Positions 23,081 to 31,973 of a stretch of DNA of 64,000 nucleotides are shown here, one piece after another. The stretch is from the NCBI RefSeq assembly GCF_030063445.1, contig NZ_JASITD010000003.1:62001-126000 (forward strand), given 5' to 3'. Within the stretch, counting starts at the first letter, position 1. Each line of letters opens with the position of its first letter. The position numbers and the translations under genes are program-made. The notes under the pieces are model-generated. The model had not been told where the DNA came from, searched no databases, and was given only the letters and a program-made list of their open reading frames with translations. This DNA is from Hymenobacter sp. H14-R3. Lineage in GTDB: Bacteria; Bacteroidota; Bacteroidia; Cytophagales; Hymenobacteraceae.

Positions 23081-24577
23081 ATGAACGACGCGCCCCTCTC
23101 CGGCCTCTACCGGCCCTCCCTCGCCCTGCTCACCGACCTCTACCAGCTCACCATGGCCTACGGCTACTGGAAGCAGGGCCTGCACGAGCGCGAGGCAGTG
23201 TTTCACCTCTACTTCCGCAAGGCTCCCTTCAATGGCGGCTACGCCGTGGCGGCGGGCCTGGCGCTGGCCGTCGATTACCTCGAAACGCTGCGCTTTTCGG
23301 ATGATGATATCGCCTACCTAACTAGCCTCTCGGGCAGCAAAGGCAGCCGGCTGTTCCCCGATGAGTTTCTGGCTTATTTGAAGGACCTCAAATTTACCTG
23401 CGATGTGGATGCCGTGGCCGAGGGCACGGTAGTATTTGGCAATGAGCCCCTTGTGCGCGTGCAGGGCCCGCTGCTGCAAGCCCAGCTAGTCGAAACCGCG
23501 TTGCTCACGCTGGTCAATTTCCAGACCCTCATCGCCACTAAGGCGGCCCGCGTGCGCGACGCCGCCGGCCCCGACGACTCGGTGCTGGAATTTGGCCTGC
23601 GCCGCGCCCAGGGGCCCGATGGCGGCCTCGGAGCCAGCCGCGCCGCCTACCTCGGCGGGGCCGATGCCACCAGCAACGTACTGGCCGGCCAGCGCTACGG
23701 CATTCCGGTGCGCGGCACCCACGCCCACAGCTGGGTCATGACCTTTGCCGATGAGAAGGAGGCCTTCCGCGCCTACGCCGACGCCTTCCCCGACGACTCG
23801 GTGTTTCTGGTCGATACCTACGACACCCTCGACGGCGTGCGCCACGCCATCACGGTAGCCCTCGAAATGCGCCAGAACGGCCACGAGCTGGGCGGCATCC
23901 GCCTCGACTCGGGCGACCTCGCCTACCTCTCCAAAGAGGCGCGCAAGCTGCTCGACGCGGCCGGCTTCGATAAAGTGCGCATCGTGGCCAGCAACGACTT
24001 GGAGGAAAACCTCATCACCAGCCTCAAGCAGCAGGGCGCGCGCATCGACACCTGGGGCGTGGGCACGCAGCTCGTAACGGCCTACAACCAGGCGGCCCTC
24101 GGCGGCGTGTACAAGCTGGCCGCCCTGCGCACCGAAGACGGCCAGGGCTGGGACTTCACCATCAAGCTCTCCGAGCAGCAGGCCAAAACCAGCATCCCCG
24201 GCATCCTGCAAGTGCGCCGCTACCTGGGCGAAACCGGCCAGCCCCGCGCCGATATGATTTACAACATCGCCGCGCCCGAGCCGCTGCCCGCTGCACCCAC
24301 CCTCATCGACCCCGCCGACGCCACCCGCCGCCGCCCCGTGCACCCCGACGCACCCTATGTGGACCTACTGGCCCCGGTACTGCGCAGCGGCAAGCTGGTG
24401 CAGCCCCGGCCCACCCTGGCCGAAAGCCGCGAGTTGGCCCGCCAGCAAGTCAACAGCCTGGACCTCAGCATCCGCCGCTACCTCAACCCCCACACCTACC
24501 CCGTGGGCTTGGAGCAGTCGCTGAACGAGTTCCGAACCCAACTCATGCTGGCGAAGCGGCCGGTGCGGCCGGCGTAA
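23081..24577 (+). CDS. pncB: nicotinate phosphoribosyltransferase
   Basis: The ATG at 23081 gives 498 aa. The enzyme makes nicotinate mononucleotide from nicotinate, PRPP and ATP in NAD salvage. Visible family blocks are LTDLYQLTMAYGYWKQG, FHLYFRKAPFNGGYAVAAGL, EFGLRRAQGPDGG, GTHAHSWVMTF with the conserved His, GGIRLDSGDLAYLS, ASNDLEE and DTWGVGTQLVTA. The length fits the long bacterial form that ends with a C-terminal extension. It is divergent from DUF1345 with ~110 bp between starts. Confidence 0.93.
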   Translation: MNDAPLSGLYRPSLALLTDLYQLTMAYGYWKQGLHEREAVFHLYFRKAPFNGGYAVAAGLALAVDYLETLRFSDDDIAYLTSLSGSKGSRLFPDEFLAYLKDLKFTCDVDAVAEGTVVFGNEPLVRVQGPLLQAQLVETALLTLVNFQTLIATKAARVRDAAGPDDSVLEFGLRRAQGPDGGLGASRAAYLGGADATSNVLAGQRYGIPVRGTHAHSWVMTFADEKEAFRAYADAFPDDSVFLVDTYDTLDGVRHAITVALEMRQNGHELGGIRLDSGDLAYLSKEARKLLDAAGFDKVRIVASNDLEENLITSLKQQGARIDTWGVGTQLVTAYNQAALGGVYKLAALRTEDGQGWDFTIKLSEQQAKTSIPGILQVRRYLGETGQPRADMIYNIAAPEPLPAAPTLIDPADATRRRPVHPDAPYVDLLAPVLRSGKLVQPRPTLAESRELARQQVNSLDLSIRRYLNPHTYPVGLEQSLNEFRTQLMLAKRPVRPA

Positions 24578-24589
24578 TTACGAGTTAAT

Positions 24590-25003
24590 TCAAAACTTAT
24601 ACTCTTTGTAAAAGCTGAAACCACTGCTATTTAACGCATTTCTATCAGGTTCATCTAGGAGCATTATCACCAAGTCTTCGTGGCTGATTGTTCCCAAGAG
24701 CAAAACATCATTTTGGTAAAAGGCAGGGTCTTCTGAATCAGTGCTATCCCAACTTTGATATTCTTTACTTCGCACTTCACTGATGACTGCGTTCGTCAAT
24801 CGAAAACGCTGAGTGGCAGCATAAACCCTGTAAATATTCTCAGGCAGAGAAGTTATCGCATTTATAAAGGCTTCTGAGAAAGTGCCTTTTGAGAAACCCG
24901 TGCATACCCCCAAATGTGTCGCCTCCATTAAAACCTTCTCTAGCAGAAGTGCCCAACTCCTACTGGGAAGGTTTTCAAAGTTTTCTTGATAGTAATACCT
25001 CAC
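24590..25003 (-). CDS. AT-rich hypothetical protein
   Basis: 137 aa starting MRYYYQENFENLPSRSWALL. No signal, membrane segment or known motif is seen; the composition is acidic and aromatic. The DNA has clearly lower GC than the genes on both sides, which suggests recent acquisition. It converges with pncB (12 bp between stops) and is followed upstream by a palindromic repeat. The size and sequence are of the kind seen in orphan immunity proteins, but nothing specific supports that. Confidence 0.55.
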   Translation of the reverse strand: MRYYYQENFENLPSRSWALLLEKVLMEATHLGVCTGFSKGTFSEAFINAITSLPENIYRVYAATQRFRLTNAVISEVRSKEYQSWDSTDSEDPAFYQNDVLLLGTISHEDLVIMLLDEPDRNALNSSGFSFYKEYKF

Positions 25004-25035
25004 AGTATTCCAAAAGAGTAAGGTTAGACAAAGAG

Positions 25036-25123
25036 AACGTCACGCTGAGCTTGCCGAAGCATCTCTACCAAACGACACCCTAGCGGCGCAGTAGAGATGC
25101 TTCGGCAAACTCAGCATGACGTT
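25036..25123. repeat. palindromic repeat of the CATGCTGAGTTTG...GAAGCATCTC family
   Basis: AACGTCACGCTGAGCTTGCC... (25036-25068) pairs with ...GGCAAACTCAGCATGACGTT (25091-25123), two or three mismatches over 33 bp, around a 22-bp centre. It sits 3' of purM. The related palindrome at 61490-61602 belongs to the same broad class. Confidence 0.88.
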
Positions 25124-25148
25124 CTTTTTGTTTCTCTAAATCAACTTG

Positions 25149-26246
25149 CTACGCATACTTCAACTCCCCAGCCGCGACGCGCAGCGTCACGCCGGGCTCG
25201 GCGGTAAGATACCCCGCCAACTGTGCCGCATAGCCGCTTTGGGTGAGCTGCTGCACCAGGGCCTCAGCGGCTTCGGGGGCGGTTACGAGCAACATGCCGT
25301 TGCCCATGTTCCAGTAGAGGTAGGCAGTTTCGGGGCTGATGCCGCCGATTTCGCAGAGGCGCTGCATGGCGGGCAGCGGCGCGAAGAGGTTGTCGAGCAC
25401 CGCGCCGAGGCCGTTTTTGAGCACCCGCTTGAAGTTGTCGGCCACGCCGCCGCCCGTGATGTGGGCCGCGCCGCGCAGGGGCAGGCCCGCGTCGAGCACC
25501 GCCGTGAGGGCGGGCGCGTAGATGAGCGAGGGCGCGAGCAGCGCCTCGCCCCAGTTGGCGTACTGGTCGGCATCGGGGCCGTCGTAGGGTGCTGTGTGCC
25601 AGTTGTCGCCGAAGAGGCGCTGCAACGTTTTGCGGGCCAGCGAGTAGCCGTTGGAGCGGAACGAGGGCGAGCGCAGGGCCACCACGGCATCGCCGGCCTG
25701 GGCGTGCGCGCCGCTCAGGGGCTGCTCCAAGCTGGGGTGCAGCACGCCGATGGCCGTGGAGCACCAGTTGAAGTTCATCCGCGCGCCGGGGTGGCCGCCG
25801 ATGCGGTTGCCCAGCTCGGCAATTTCGCCGCCGGTGATGGCGATTTTCGAGAACATACAGGCATCGTGCAGGCCGCGCATCATCTCGTCAACTACATCAT
25901 AGTCAAGGGTATTGACGTCGATGATATTCGACAGGTTGGTGGGCACGAAGCCGGCGGCGATGAGGTCGTCGGCGGTCATGGCTACCAGGTCGTAGCCCAG
26001 GGTGTCGTACTTGTCGAGGCGCTCGGCCAGCTCGATTTTGGTCCCGATGCCATCCGAGCTGATGCCCAGGCGCTCTTGGCCGAAGCGGATTTCGTTGCTA
26101 AAGCCGCCGTCGAGGCCACGGGCGGGCTCGCCGGGCAGGCCGGCGCGGGTGGCGAAGGTCTTTTTCGACCAGTCGTAGGCGTTTTTCGAGGCGGCGTTGC
26201 CGAGGTCGATGGAGTAGCCGGCGTCGGGGGTTTGGGCGTTGTTCAT
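25149..26246 (-). CDS. purM: phosphoribosylformylglycinamidine cyclo-ligase (AIR synthetase)
   Basis: The ATG at 26246 gives 365 aa; the extra N-terminal residues of a longer frame are translated GC-rich repeat. It closes FGAM to AIR with ATP. Visible blocks are SKNAYDWSKKTF, RLGISSDGIGTK, TADDLIAAGFVP, AITGGEIAELG and a GGGVADNFKRVL-type nucleotide loop. It is the Bacteroidota AIR-synthase form, divergent from E. coli PurM. It is the last gene of the purine run; the 165-bp repeat at 26251-26415 ends 4 bp before its start codon. Confidence 0.88.
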   Translation of the reverse strand: MNNAQTPDAGYSIDLGNAASKNAYDWSKKTFATRAGLPGEPARGLDGGFSNEIRFGQERLGISSDGIGTKIELAERLDKYDTLGYDLVAMTADDLIAAGFVPTNLSNIIDVNTLDYDVVDEMMRGLHDACMFSKIAITGGEIAELGNRIGGHPGARMNFNWCSTAIGVLHPSLEQPLSGAHAQAGDAVVALRSPSFRSNGYSLARKTLQRLFGDNWHTAPYDGPDADQYANWGEALLAPSLIYAPALTAVLDAGLPLRGAAHITGGGVADNFKRVLKNGLGAVLDNLFAPLPAMQRLCEIGGISPETAYLYWNMGNGMLLVTAPEAAEALVQQLTQSGYAAQLAGYLTAEPGVTLRVAAGELKYA

Positions 26247-26250
26247 ATCG

Positions 26251-26415
26251 TGCAGCCCCACCCCCCGGCCCCCCTCCCCTGTGGGGGAGGGGGAGCCTAG
26301 GCAGCGTGGGCGTAATTGCAAGTAGAATTGATAGTTAGTCAACAGTAGTCCGAATCAAATCTGAATCGTCTGGCTCCCCCTCCCCGGCAGGGAAAGGGGC
26401 CGGGGGGTGGGGCCG
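26251..26415. mobile_element. 165-bp MITE-like element of the DUF559-associated repeat
   Basis: The left part TGCAGCCCCACCCCCCGGCC... (26251-26297) and right part GGCTCCCCCTCCCC... GGGGGGTGGGGCC (26372-26415) are inverted copies of the 57-bp terminal repeats at 31371-31427 and 31917-31973. The ~74-bp centre is AT-rich and codes for nothing obvious. It fills the purF-purM gap: one end is 4 bp from the purM start, the other 4 bp from the purF stop. Confidence 0.8.
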
Positions 26416-26419
26416 CCAA

Positions 26420-27919
26420 TTAGTGCTCCGTCGGCGCGGGCGCCTTGGCGCTCACCGACACCGCCTCCTTATCTACCGGGCGGTGGCTCTGGCGCTCCTC
26501 CTGAATGTGGCGCAGGTAGCGCGTCACATCGCCGGTGGGGTACTTGCCGGTGAAACACGCGAAGCACGAGCCGCCGTGGCCGCGCTCCTCGGCAAACAGG
26601 TCTTCTAAGTCGCTCAAATCCTGGTAGATAACCCTATCGGCCTCGATGTAGCGGCAGATTTCGTCCTCCGTGTAGTTGGCCGCAATCAGCTCGGTGCTCA
26701 TGGCCATGTCGATGCCATAGATGCAGGGCGACACGATGGGCGGCGCGCTCGAAATGAAGTAGACCTCGCTGGCGCCGGCCTCGCGCAGCAGGCGCACAAT
26801 GCGACGCGACGTGGTGCCGCGCACGATGCTGTCGTCCACCACGGCTACTTTTTTACCCTCCACAAACGCCTTGATGGGGTTGAGCTTCTTCTTCACCACG
26901 TCTTCGCGGCCGGCCTGGGTGGGCACGATGAACGAGCGGCCCATGTGGTTGTTCTTGACCATGGCCCGGCGGTAGGGCACGCCAATGGCTTCGGCCAGGC
27001 CCGAGGCGGCAAAGTAGCCGCTGCTGGGTACGTCAATCACCATATCGGGCTTCAGGCCGGCATCTGCCACCTTGCGGGCCAGCACTTTACCCAATCGTAC
27101 GCGCTCGCGGGCCACCAGGCGGCCGTGGATGGTGGAATCTTCGCGGGCAAAGTAAATCTGCTCGAATACGCAGAATGCTTTGGGCCGGGAGTAGGGATTT
27201 TTGTAGTGGACCTGAAAGTTATTGTCAATAAACACGGCCTGGCCGGGGCCAACATCCTTCACAAACTCAAAATCGAGGTAATCAAAGCAGGTGCTCTCCG
27301 AGGCGAAAGCGTACACCGGGCCGTCGGGCGTGTCGCGGCGACCCAGCACCAGTGGCCGAATACCCAGCGGGTCGGTGAAGGCCAGCATACCGTGCCCGGC
27401 AATGATGGTGATGGTGGCGTAAGCGCCCTTCACCAGCTCCTGGGTCGTTTCCACGGCGTCGAAAATATCGACCACCGAGAGGCTGTCCAGGTTCTTCACG
27501 CGCAGCTCTGAGGCGAAGGTGTACATGATGAGCTCCAGGTCGTTGGTCGTTTTGGGCAGCACGTGGTACTTCTCGTGCAGCAGCTTGGCCACGTCGCGGA
27601 AGTTGATGACGTTGCCGTTGTGCACCATCGCCAGCCCGAAGGGGTAGCTGGTGGTGAAGGGCTGCGCCAGGTCCGAATCGTTGGCGCCCTGCGTGGTGTA
27701 GCGCACGTGCCCGATGCCGGTGTTGCCGGTCAACTTCTTGGTATGCTTGGGTTTAAATACGTCATTGACCAGCCCTTGCCCCTTGTGCAGGTGAAAAGCA
27801 TCGCCGTCGAACGTGGCAATGCCGGCGGCGTCCTGCCCCCGGTGTTGCAGGGCGGTGAGGCCGATAATCATATCGCCCACCACGCGCTCAGGGCCGTGAA
27901 AACCTACGATGCCGCACAT
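26420..27919 (-). CDS. purF: amidophosphoribosyltransferase
   Basis: 499 aa beginning MCGIVGFHGPERVVGDMIIG, so the nucleophilic cysteine is Cys2 after Met removal. The N-terminal Ntn glutaminase domain has LQHRGQDAAGIAT and IGHVRYTTQGAND; the C-terminal PRTase has the PRPP loop VAVVDDSIVRGTTSRRIVRL. It commits PRPP and glutamine to phosphoribosylamine, the first purine step. CFACFTGKYPTGD near the C-terminus matches the region that holds Cys ligands in some PurF enzymes. It lies 48 bp after purN. Confidence 0.95.
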   Translation of the reverse strand: MCGIVGFHGPERVVGDMIIGLTALQHRGQDAAGIATFDGDAFHLHKGQGLVNDVFKPKHTKKLTGNTGIGHVRYTTQGANDSDLAQPFTTSYPFGLAMVHNGNVINFRDVAKLLHEKYHVLPKTTNDLELIMYTFASELRVKNLDSLSVVDIFDAVETTQELVKGAYATITIIAGHGMLAFTDPLGIRPLVLGRRDTPDGPVYAFASESTCFDYLDFEFVKDVGPGQAVFIDNNFQVHYKNPYSRPKAFCVFEQIYFAREDSTIHGRLVARERVRLGKVLARKVADAGLKPDMVIDVPSSGYFAASGLAEAIGVPYRRAMVKNNHMGRSFIVPTQAGREDVVKKKLNPIKAFVEGKKVAVVDDSIVRGTTSRRIVRLLREAGASEVYFISSAPPIVSPCIYGIDMAMSTELIAANYTEDEICRYIEADRVIYQDLSDLEDLFAEERGHGGSCFACFTGKYPTGDVTRYLRHIQEERQSHRPVDKEAVSVSAKAPAPTEH

Positions 27920-27967
27920 ATATTAAGGAGTAAGTAGCAATGAACAATGAGTAATTCCAGTGATTTT

Positions 27968-28567
27968 TTAACCTACTAAAAGAGCGCTCTTTAGCAAATC
28001 CGCCAGCGTTTCCGCGTACAACACGTGCTCCACGGCCAGGCCGCGGCGCTGCACTTCGGCCAGGGTATCGGCCCCTACCAAATTTACAACGCGCTGGGCC
28101 AGGATGGGGCCGGTGTCGAGGCCTTCATCCACGAGATGCACTGTTATCTTGGTTTCTGCCAAGTGGTTATCAAAGGCCCATTCGTAGGCGTGCAAGCCTT
28201 GGTGCTGGTGCGTATCGGCGGGGTGAATGTTGACGATGCGGCCCGCGAAGGCCCGCACAAAGGCAGGCGAAAGCACCCGCATGTAGCCCGCCAGCACCAC
28301 GTAATCAGGCTGATACGCTTGCAGCATCGCCACCACTTCCTGGTCAAAGCTTTCGCGCTTGCGGCCTTTCGAGGCGAGGCTGGCGGTGGGCAGGCCCAGC
28401 GCGGCGGCCGCCTCCAGGCCGTAGGCGCCGGGGTCGTTACTGAATACCACGGCTATTTCAGCCACGCTTTGCAGCACGCCCGCCCGCACCGCCTCCGCCA
28501 GCGCCAGCATGTTGGAGCCGCGGCCGGAGAGCAGGATAGCAAGGCGAGCAGGACGGTGAACAGTCAT
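27968..28567 (-). CDS. purN: phosphoribosylglycinamide formyltransferase
   Basis: 199 aa, MTVHRPARLAILLSGRGSNM. It transfers a formyl group from 10-formyl-THF to GAR. The substrate loop LLSGRGSNMLALAEAV, the active-site block VVLAGYMRVLSP, NIHPADTHQHQGLHAYEWA (the family's N-H-D set with HP in IHPA) and the conserved D in VDEGLDTGPIL are visible. Its ATG directly follows the purD stop (TAAATG), so the two are translationally coupled. Confidence 0.93.
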   Translation of the reverse strand: MTVHRPARLAILLSGRGSNMLALAEAVRAGVLQSVAEIAVVFSNDPGAYGLEAAAALGLPTASLASKGRKRESFDQEVVAMLQAYQPDYVVLAGYMRVLSPAFVRAFAGRIVNIHPADTHQHQGLHAYEWAFDNHLAETKITVHLVDEGLDTGPILAQRVVNLVGADTLAEVQRRGLAVEHVLYAETLADLLKSALLVG

Positions 28568-29854
28568 TTAGTAAGCGCCGGTTTCGAGCAAGGGCGCGGG
28601 GCGCTGGCCAATATCGGAACGCACGTATTTATCTTGAAAATAGACCTTCTCGGCCTCCGCATAAGCTAACTGGATGGCCGTGGGCAGGTCGGGGCCGTGC
28701 GAGACGAGCACCGCCACCCGGCCGCCATTAGTAAGCAGCTCGCCGGGCTTTTCACCGGGCTTCACCCCGCCTACAAATACCTGCGTATCAGCCCCTTGGT
28801 TGCCAATGCCGTGGATGGGGAAACCAGTCGGAAACTCGGCCGCCGGGTAGCCGCCCGAGGCCAGCACCAGGCCCACAAACGCGCCGGCGCGCTGCCGCGT
28901 CACGGTCCGGGCCAGGTTGCCATCGAGCGTGGCTACTATCAGCCCCAGCAGGCTGCTTTCCAGGGCGGGCAGAATCACCTCGGCTTCGGGGTCGCCGAGG
29001 CGCACGTTGTATTCGAGCAGCTTGGGGCCATCGGGCGTTAGCATTACGCCGAAGTAGAGGAAACCCACGAAGTCGAACGGCTCGGCTTGCAGGCCGCCCA
29101 GCGTGGGGTCGATGATGTCGCGGCGGATGGCGGCCAGCCAGTTATCATCCAGAAACGGCACGGGGCAGTAGGCACCCATGCCGCCCGTGTTGGGGCCTTC
29201 ATCGTTGGCTAGCAGCTGCTTATGGTCTTGGGCGGGGGCCAGCATTCGGATGCGGTTGCCGTCGGTAACGCCGATGAGGCTCACCTCGGGGCCGGTCAGC
29301 TTCTCTTCGAGCAGCACCGAAAACCAGCCTTCGTGCAGGGCACGCAGCTCGGTGAGGGCAGCTATGCCCTCGGCTACCGAGCTACACACGTACACGCCTT
29401 TGCCGGCGGCCAGGCCGTCGTACTTTACCACTACCTGGCCTTGCAGCTCCTCCACTTTAGCCTGCGCCTCCGCCAGATGGTCGCTGCGGTAGCTCCAGGC
29501 GCGGGCCGTGGCAATGCCGTGGCGGCGCATGAAGTCCTTGCTCCACACCTTCGAGCTTTCGAGCGTGGCCGCCTGCCGGCGTGGGCCAAAAACGCGGATA
29601 TCGGTATCAAGGAAGAAGTCGGCCACGCCGGCGGCGAGCGGCGCTTCCGGCCCCACCACTAGCAGCTTGACTTGCTGCGCATTGCAGAAATCTTGGATGG
29701 CCGGAAAGTCGAGAGCGCTAATGCCGGGTACGCTGCCGGGGATGCCGGCGTTGCCGGGCAGCACGTGCACAGTCGCGCCATCCTGGCGGAGCTTGATGGC
29801 CAAGGCGTGCTCGCGGGCACCGGAACCGAGGAGAACGAGAGATTGAGTGTTCAT
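28568..29854 (-). CDS. purD: phosphoribosylamine-glycine ligase
   Basis: 428 aa with an ATP-grasp fold: N-terminal [16 protein letters not shown], the [14 protein letters not shown] block, [16 protein letters not shown] in the ATP lid, and [30 protein letters not shown] for metal and phosphate binding. It joins glycine to phosphoribosylamine. It is separated from purCE by 111 bp containing a palindrome, and abuts purN. Confidence 0.95.
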   Translation of the reverse strand: MNTQSLVLLGSGAREHALAIKLRQDGATVHVLPGNAGIPGSVPGISALDFPAIQDFCNAQQVKLLVVGPEAPLAAGVADFFLDTDIRVFGPRRQAATLESSKVWSKDFMRRHGIATARAWSYRSDHLAEAQAKVEELQGQVVVKYDGLAAGKGVYVCSSVAEGIAALTELRALHEGWFSVLLEEKLTGPEVSLIGVTDGNRIRMLAPAQDHKQLLANDEGPNTGGMGAYCPVPFLDDNWLAAIRRDIIDPTLGGLQAEPFDFVGFLYFGVMLTPDGPKLLEYNVRLGDPEAEVILPALESSLLGLIVATLDGNLARTVTRQRAGAFVGLVLASGGYPAAEFPTGFPIHGIGNQGADTQVFVGGVKPGEKPGELLTNGGRVAVLVSHGPDLPTAIQLAYAEAEKVYFQDKYVRSDIGQRPAPLLETGAY

Positions 29855-29856
29855 AG

Positions 29857-29959
29857 AGCGCGAAGTTTCGCGAAGTGAAAAGCGAAGTTTTGTAAAGCCG
29901 GCTAAGCCGTTAGCGCGGCTTTACCAGCCTTCGCCTTTCACTTCGCGAAACTTCGCGCT
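29857..29959. repeat. palindrome between purCE and purD
   Basis: Perfect 24-bp arms: AGCGCGAAGTTTCGCGAAGT... (29857-29880) and its inverse (29936-29959), with further partial pairing in the centre. It begins 2 bp upstream of the purD start codon and ends 6 bp beyond the purCE stop, filling the gap. Confidence 0.9.
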
Positions 29960-29965
29960 AAAGAA

Positions 29966-31366
29966 TTACAACGCTTTCAACTCAGCATCAGCCGCTTTCA
30001 ACTTGGCTTTCGTGGCCAGAATATCGTGGCGCAGGCGCTCGCGCAGGCGTGGCGTGTTGAGGGCGCGCAACGCCGCCTGGGCCGCGTTGTCGGGGCGCAC
30101 CACCGTGAGGTTGGGCGTGCCGCTGGGCATGATAACCGACGAGTTCAGGTTCATGGCCAGCTCAGCGTAGTCCTTCCAGGGTGGGCACGAGATGACGGGC
30201 ACGTTCACGTTGGCGGCCAGGGCCCCGCCGAGGCCGTTGCTGAGGCCGGCCACGGCGATAATCACGCCGGGCTCAATCGAGCGGTTCCAGACTTCGGCCA
30301 TCGGGCCGATTTCTTCGCCGTTTTTGTGGGCCGAGCACACGCGCAGCTGCGTGAATACTCCGTAGCCCTCGAAAAACGAACGGATTTTCTGGCAGTGCTC
30401 CTTATCGGCGGGCGAGCCCATCACGATATTCACCCAGGCATCTTTCATGATACCAGCCTTTACCAGATTGCTAACCAAGCGGTTGGCGACGTTGCCGCCG
30501 GTGGCGGTTTCGTCGGCCGTGGCCAGGGGCTGGCCCACAATGCGCTGGTAGATGTCGAGGTAGCGGTTGGTAGCTTCCTGGGCTACTTCGGGGGTGAGGG
30601 CGCGGGGGTAGGCCCCGTCTACCTTATTGGCAATCAGCCACTGGCGCACGTATTCCTTGTCCATCTGCTCGGCACCCTCGGGGTTCTGGGCATAGTCGGC
30701 GGCGCTCCAGAAGCGCGACGAATCGGGCGTATGGATTTCGTCAATCAAAATCAGCTCGCCGTTCAGCAGGCCAAACTCGTACTTGGTATCAACCAGGATG
30801 ATGCCCTGCGAGGTCAGCAAGTCGGAGCCTACTTTGAACAGCTCCAGCGCCTTCTCGGCCATCTTGTCGTACAGCTCCTGGCTCACCCAGCCCTCGCTCA
30901 CGAGGTTTGCGGGGGTGATTTCGCGGTCCGATTCCTCCTTGGTGGTCGGCGTCACGATGGGCGCGGGGAACTGCTGGTGCTTGGTAAGGCCATCGGGCAC
31001 GGTCACGCCTGAGAACGTGCGCTGGCCTTTCTGGTAGCCGCGTAGCATCGAGCCGGTGATGTAGTTGCGCACAATCATCTCGACCTTAATGGGTTGCGCT
31101 TCCTTCACCAGCATGGCGTTGGCATCAATCAGCTCCTTCACGTGGTTGGGGATGATGTGCGCCGTTTTCTCAAACCAAAAGTTGGCCAACCCGTTGAGCA
31201 CCGCGCCTTTGTGGGGAATGGCGGTTTCCAAAACGCTATCGAAGGCCGAGAGGCGGTCGGACACTACAATCAGACGGGTTTCGTCGTCGATGCGGTAGCT
31301 GTCGCGGACTTTGCCGCGGTGCAGGAGCTGGAGCTGGGGGGTAGCGAAGTGCGGGAGTGTGTTCAT
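29966..31366 (-). CDS. purC: fused SAICAR synthetase (PurC) and class II-type AIR carboxylase (PurE)
   Basis: 466 aa. Residues 1-300 are SAICAR synthetase: LLHRGKVRDSYRID, SDRLSAFDSVL, IVRNYITGSMLRGYQKG, ILVDTKYEFGL, IDEIHTPDSSRFW. Residues about 305-466 are a PurE domain (VNIVMGSPADKEHCQKIRSF, VCSAHKNGEE, AVAGLSNGLGGALAANVNVPVI, SSVIMPSGTPN). Order and motifs are like animal PAICS, whose PurE uses CO2 directly, which would explain why no purK lies in this run. The terminal repeat of the DUF559 element ends 4 bp before its start codon. Confidence 0.9.
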   Translation of the reverse strand: MNTLPHFATPQLQLLHRGKVRDSYRIDDETRLIVVSDRLSAFDSVLETAIPHKGAVLNGLANFWFEKTAHIIPNHVKELIDANAMLVKEAQPIKVEMIVRNYITGSMLRGYQKGQRTFSGVTVPDGLTKHQQFPAPIVTPTTKEESDREITPANLVSEGWVSQELYDKMAEKALELFKVGSDLLTSQGIILVDTKYEFGLLNGELILIDEIHTPDSSRFWSAADYAQNPEGAEQMDKEYVRQWLIANKVDGAYPRALTPEVAQEATNRYLDIYQRIVGQPLATADETATGGNVANRLVSNLVKAGIMKDAWVNIVMGSPADKEHCQKIRSFFEGYGVFTQLRVCSAHKNGEEIGPMAEVWNRSIEPGVIIAVAGLSNGLGGALAANVNVPVISCPPWKDYAELAMNLNSSVIMPSGTPNLTVVRPDNAAQAALRALNTPRLRERLRHDILATKAKLKAADAELKAL

Positions 31367-31370
31367 ATGT

Positions 31371-31973
31371 GTAGCCCCACCCCCCGGTCCCCTCCCCTGC
31401 GGGGGAGGGGGAGCCTGACGACTCTTTGGGGGGCTTGTGGTGGGGTATTTTTTAGGTTATGGTTGAGATTATTTAGTTGGGTGCAGGTTGGCGCTTATTT
31501 CTTGCAATACCGCAGGTAAACTATTCACTACTTGCTCATTACTGAAGCGGATTACCCGGTAGCCAAGCTCGGCGAGCGCCTGGGTGCGGCCCTGGTCATA
31601 ATCTGCTTGCTCAGGGTCTTGGTGGATACCACCATCCAACTCAATAATAAGCTTATCAGCTAAGCTCACAAAATCAGCGATGTAGCCCCCGATAGCGTGC
31701 TGGCGGCGAATGGCCACCCCGAGCTTTTGCCCGCGCACAGCCTGCCACAGTTCATTGTCAGCCGGCGTTGGCTCTTTGCGCATCTGGCGGCTATACTGCT
31801 TAAGTGCATCCCATTTGCTGCCATCAGCAGTGAAAACATCATCCGCAATAGACGTAACCAAGCCTTCCTCACGCCGCGCACGCCGCTCGTAATGAGGCCG
31901 CCCCTCCTCCACCAAAAAAGAGTCGTCAGGCTCCCCCTCCCCCGCAGGGGAGGGGGCCGGGGGGTGGGGCTGC
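31371..31973 (-). mobile_element. ~600-bp inverted-repeat element carrying a DUF559 nuclease frame, inserted at the 3' end of purQ
   Basis: Near-identical inverted repeats of 57-58 bp bound the unit: GTAGCCCCACCCCCCGGTCC... (31371-31427) and its inverse ending ...GGGGGGTGGGGCTGCA (31917-31973); they share the inner tail GACGACTCTTT. Between them lies the DUF559 coding sequence with lower GC than the pur genes. One repeat is read in frame as LQPHPPAPSPAGEGEPDD and joins PurQ to the nuclease. The same repeats without the gene make the element at 26251-26415. Each repeat contains its own GC-rich hairpin. Confidence 0.75.

Noticed and set aside
26281-31973. G-quadruplex regulation by the GGGGGAGGGGG runs
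   Set aside because: Runs are present, but they are fully explained by the hairpin arms of the repeat, and nothing else points to a quadruplex role.
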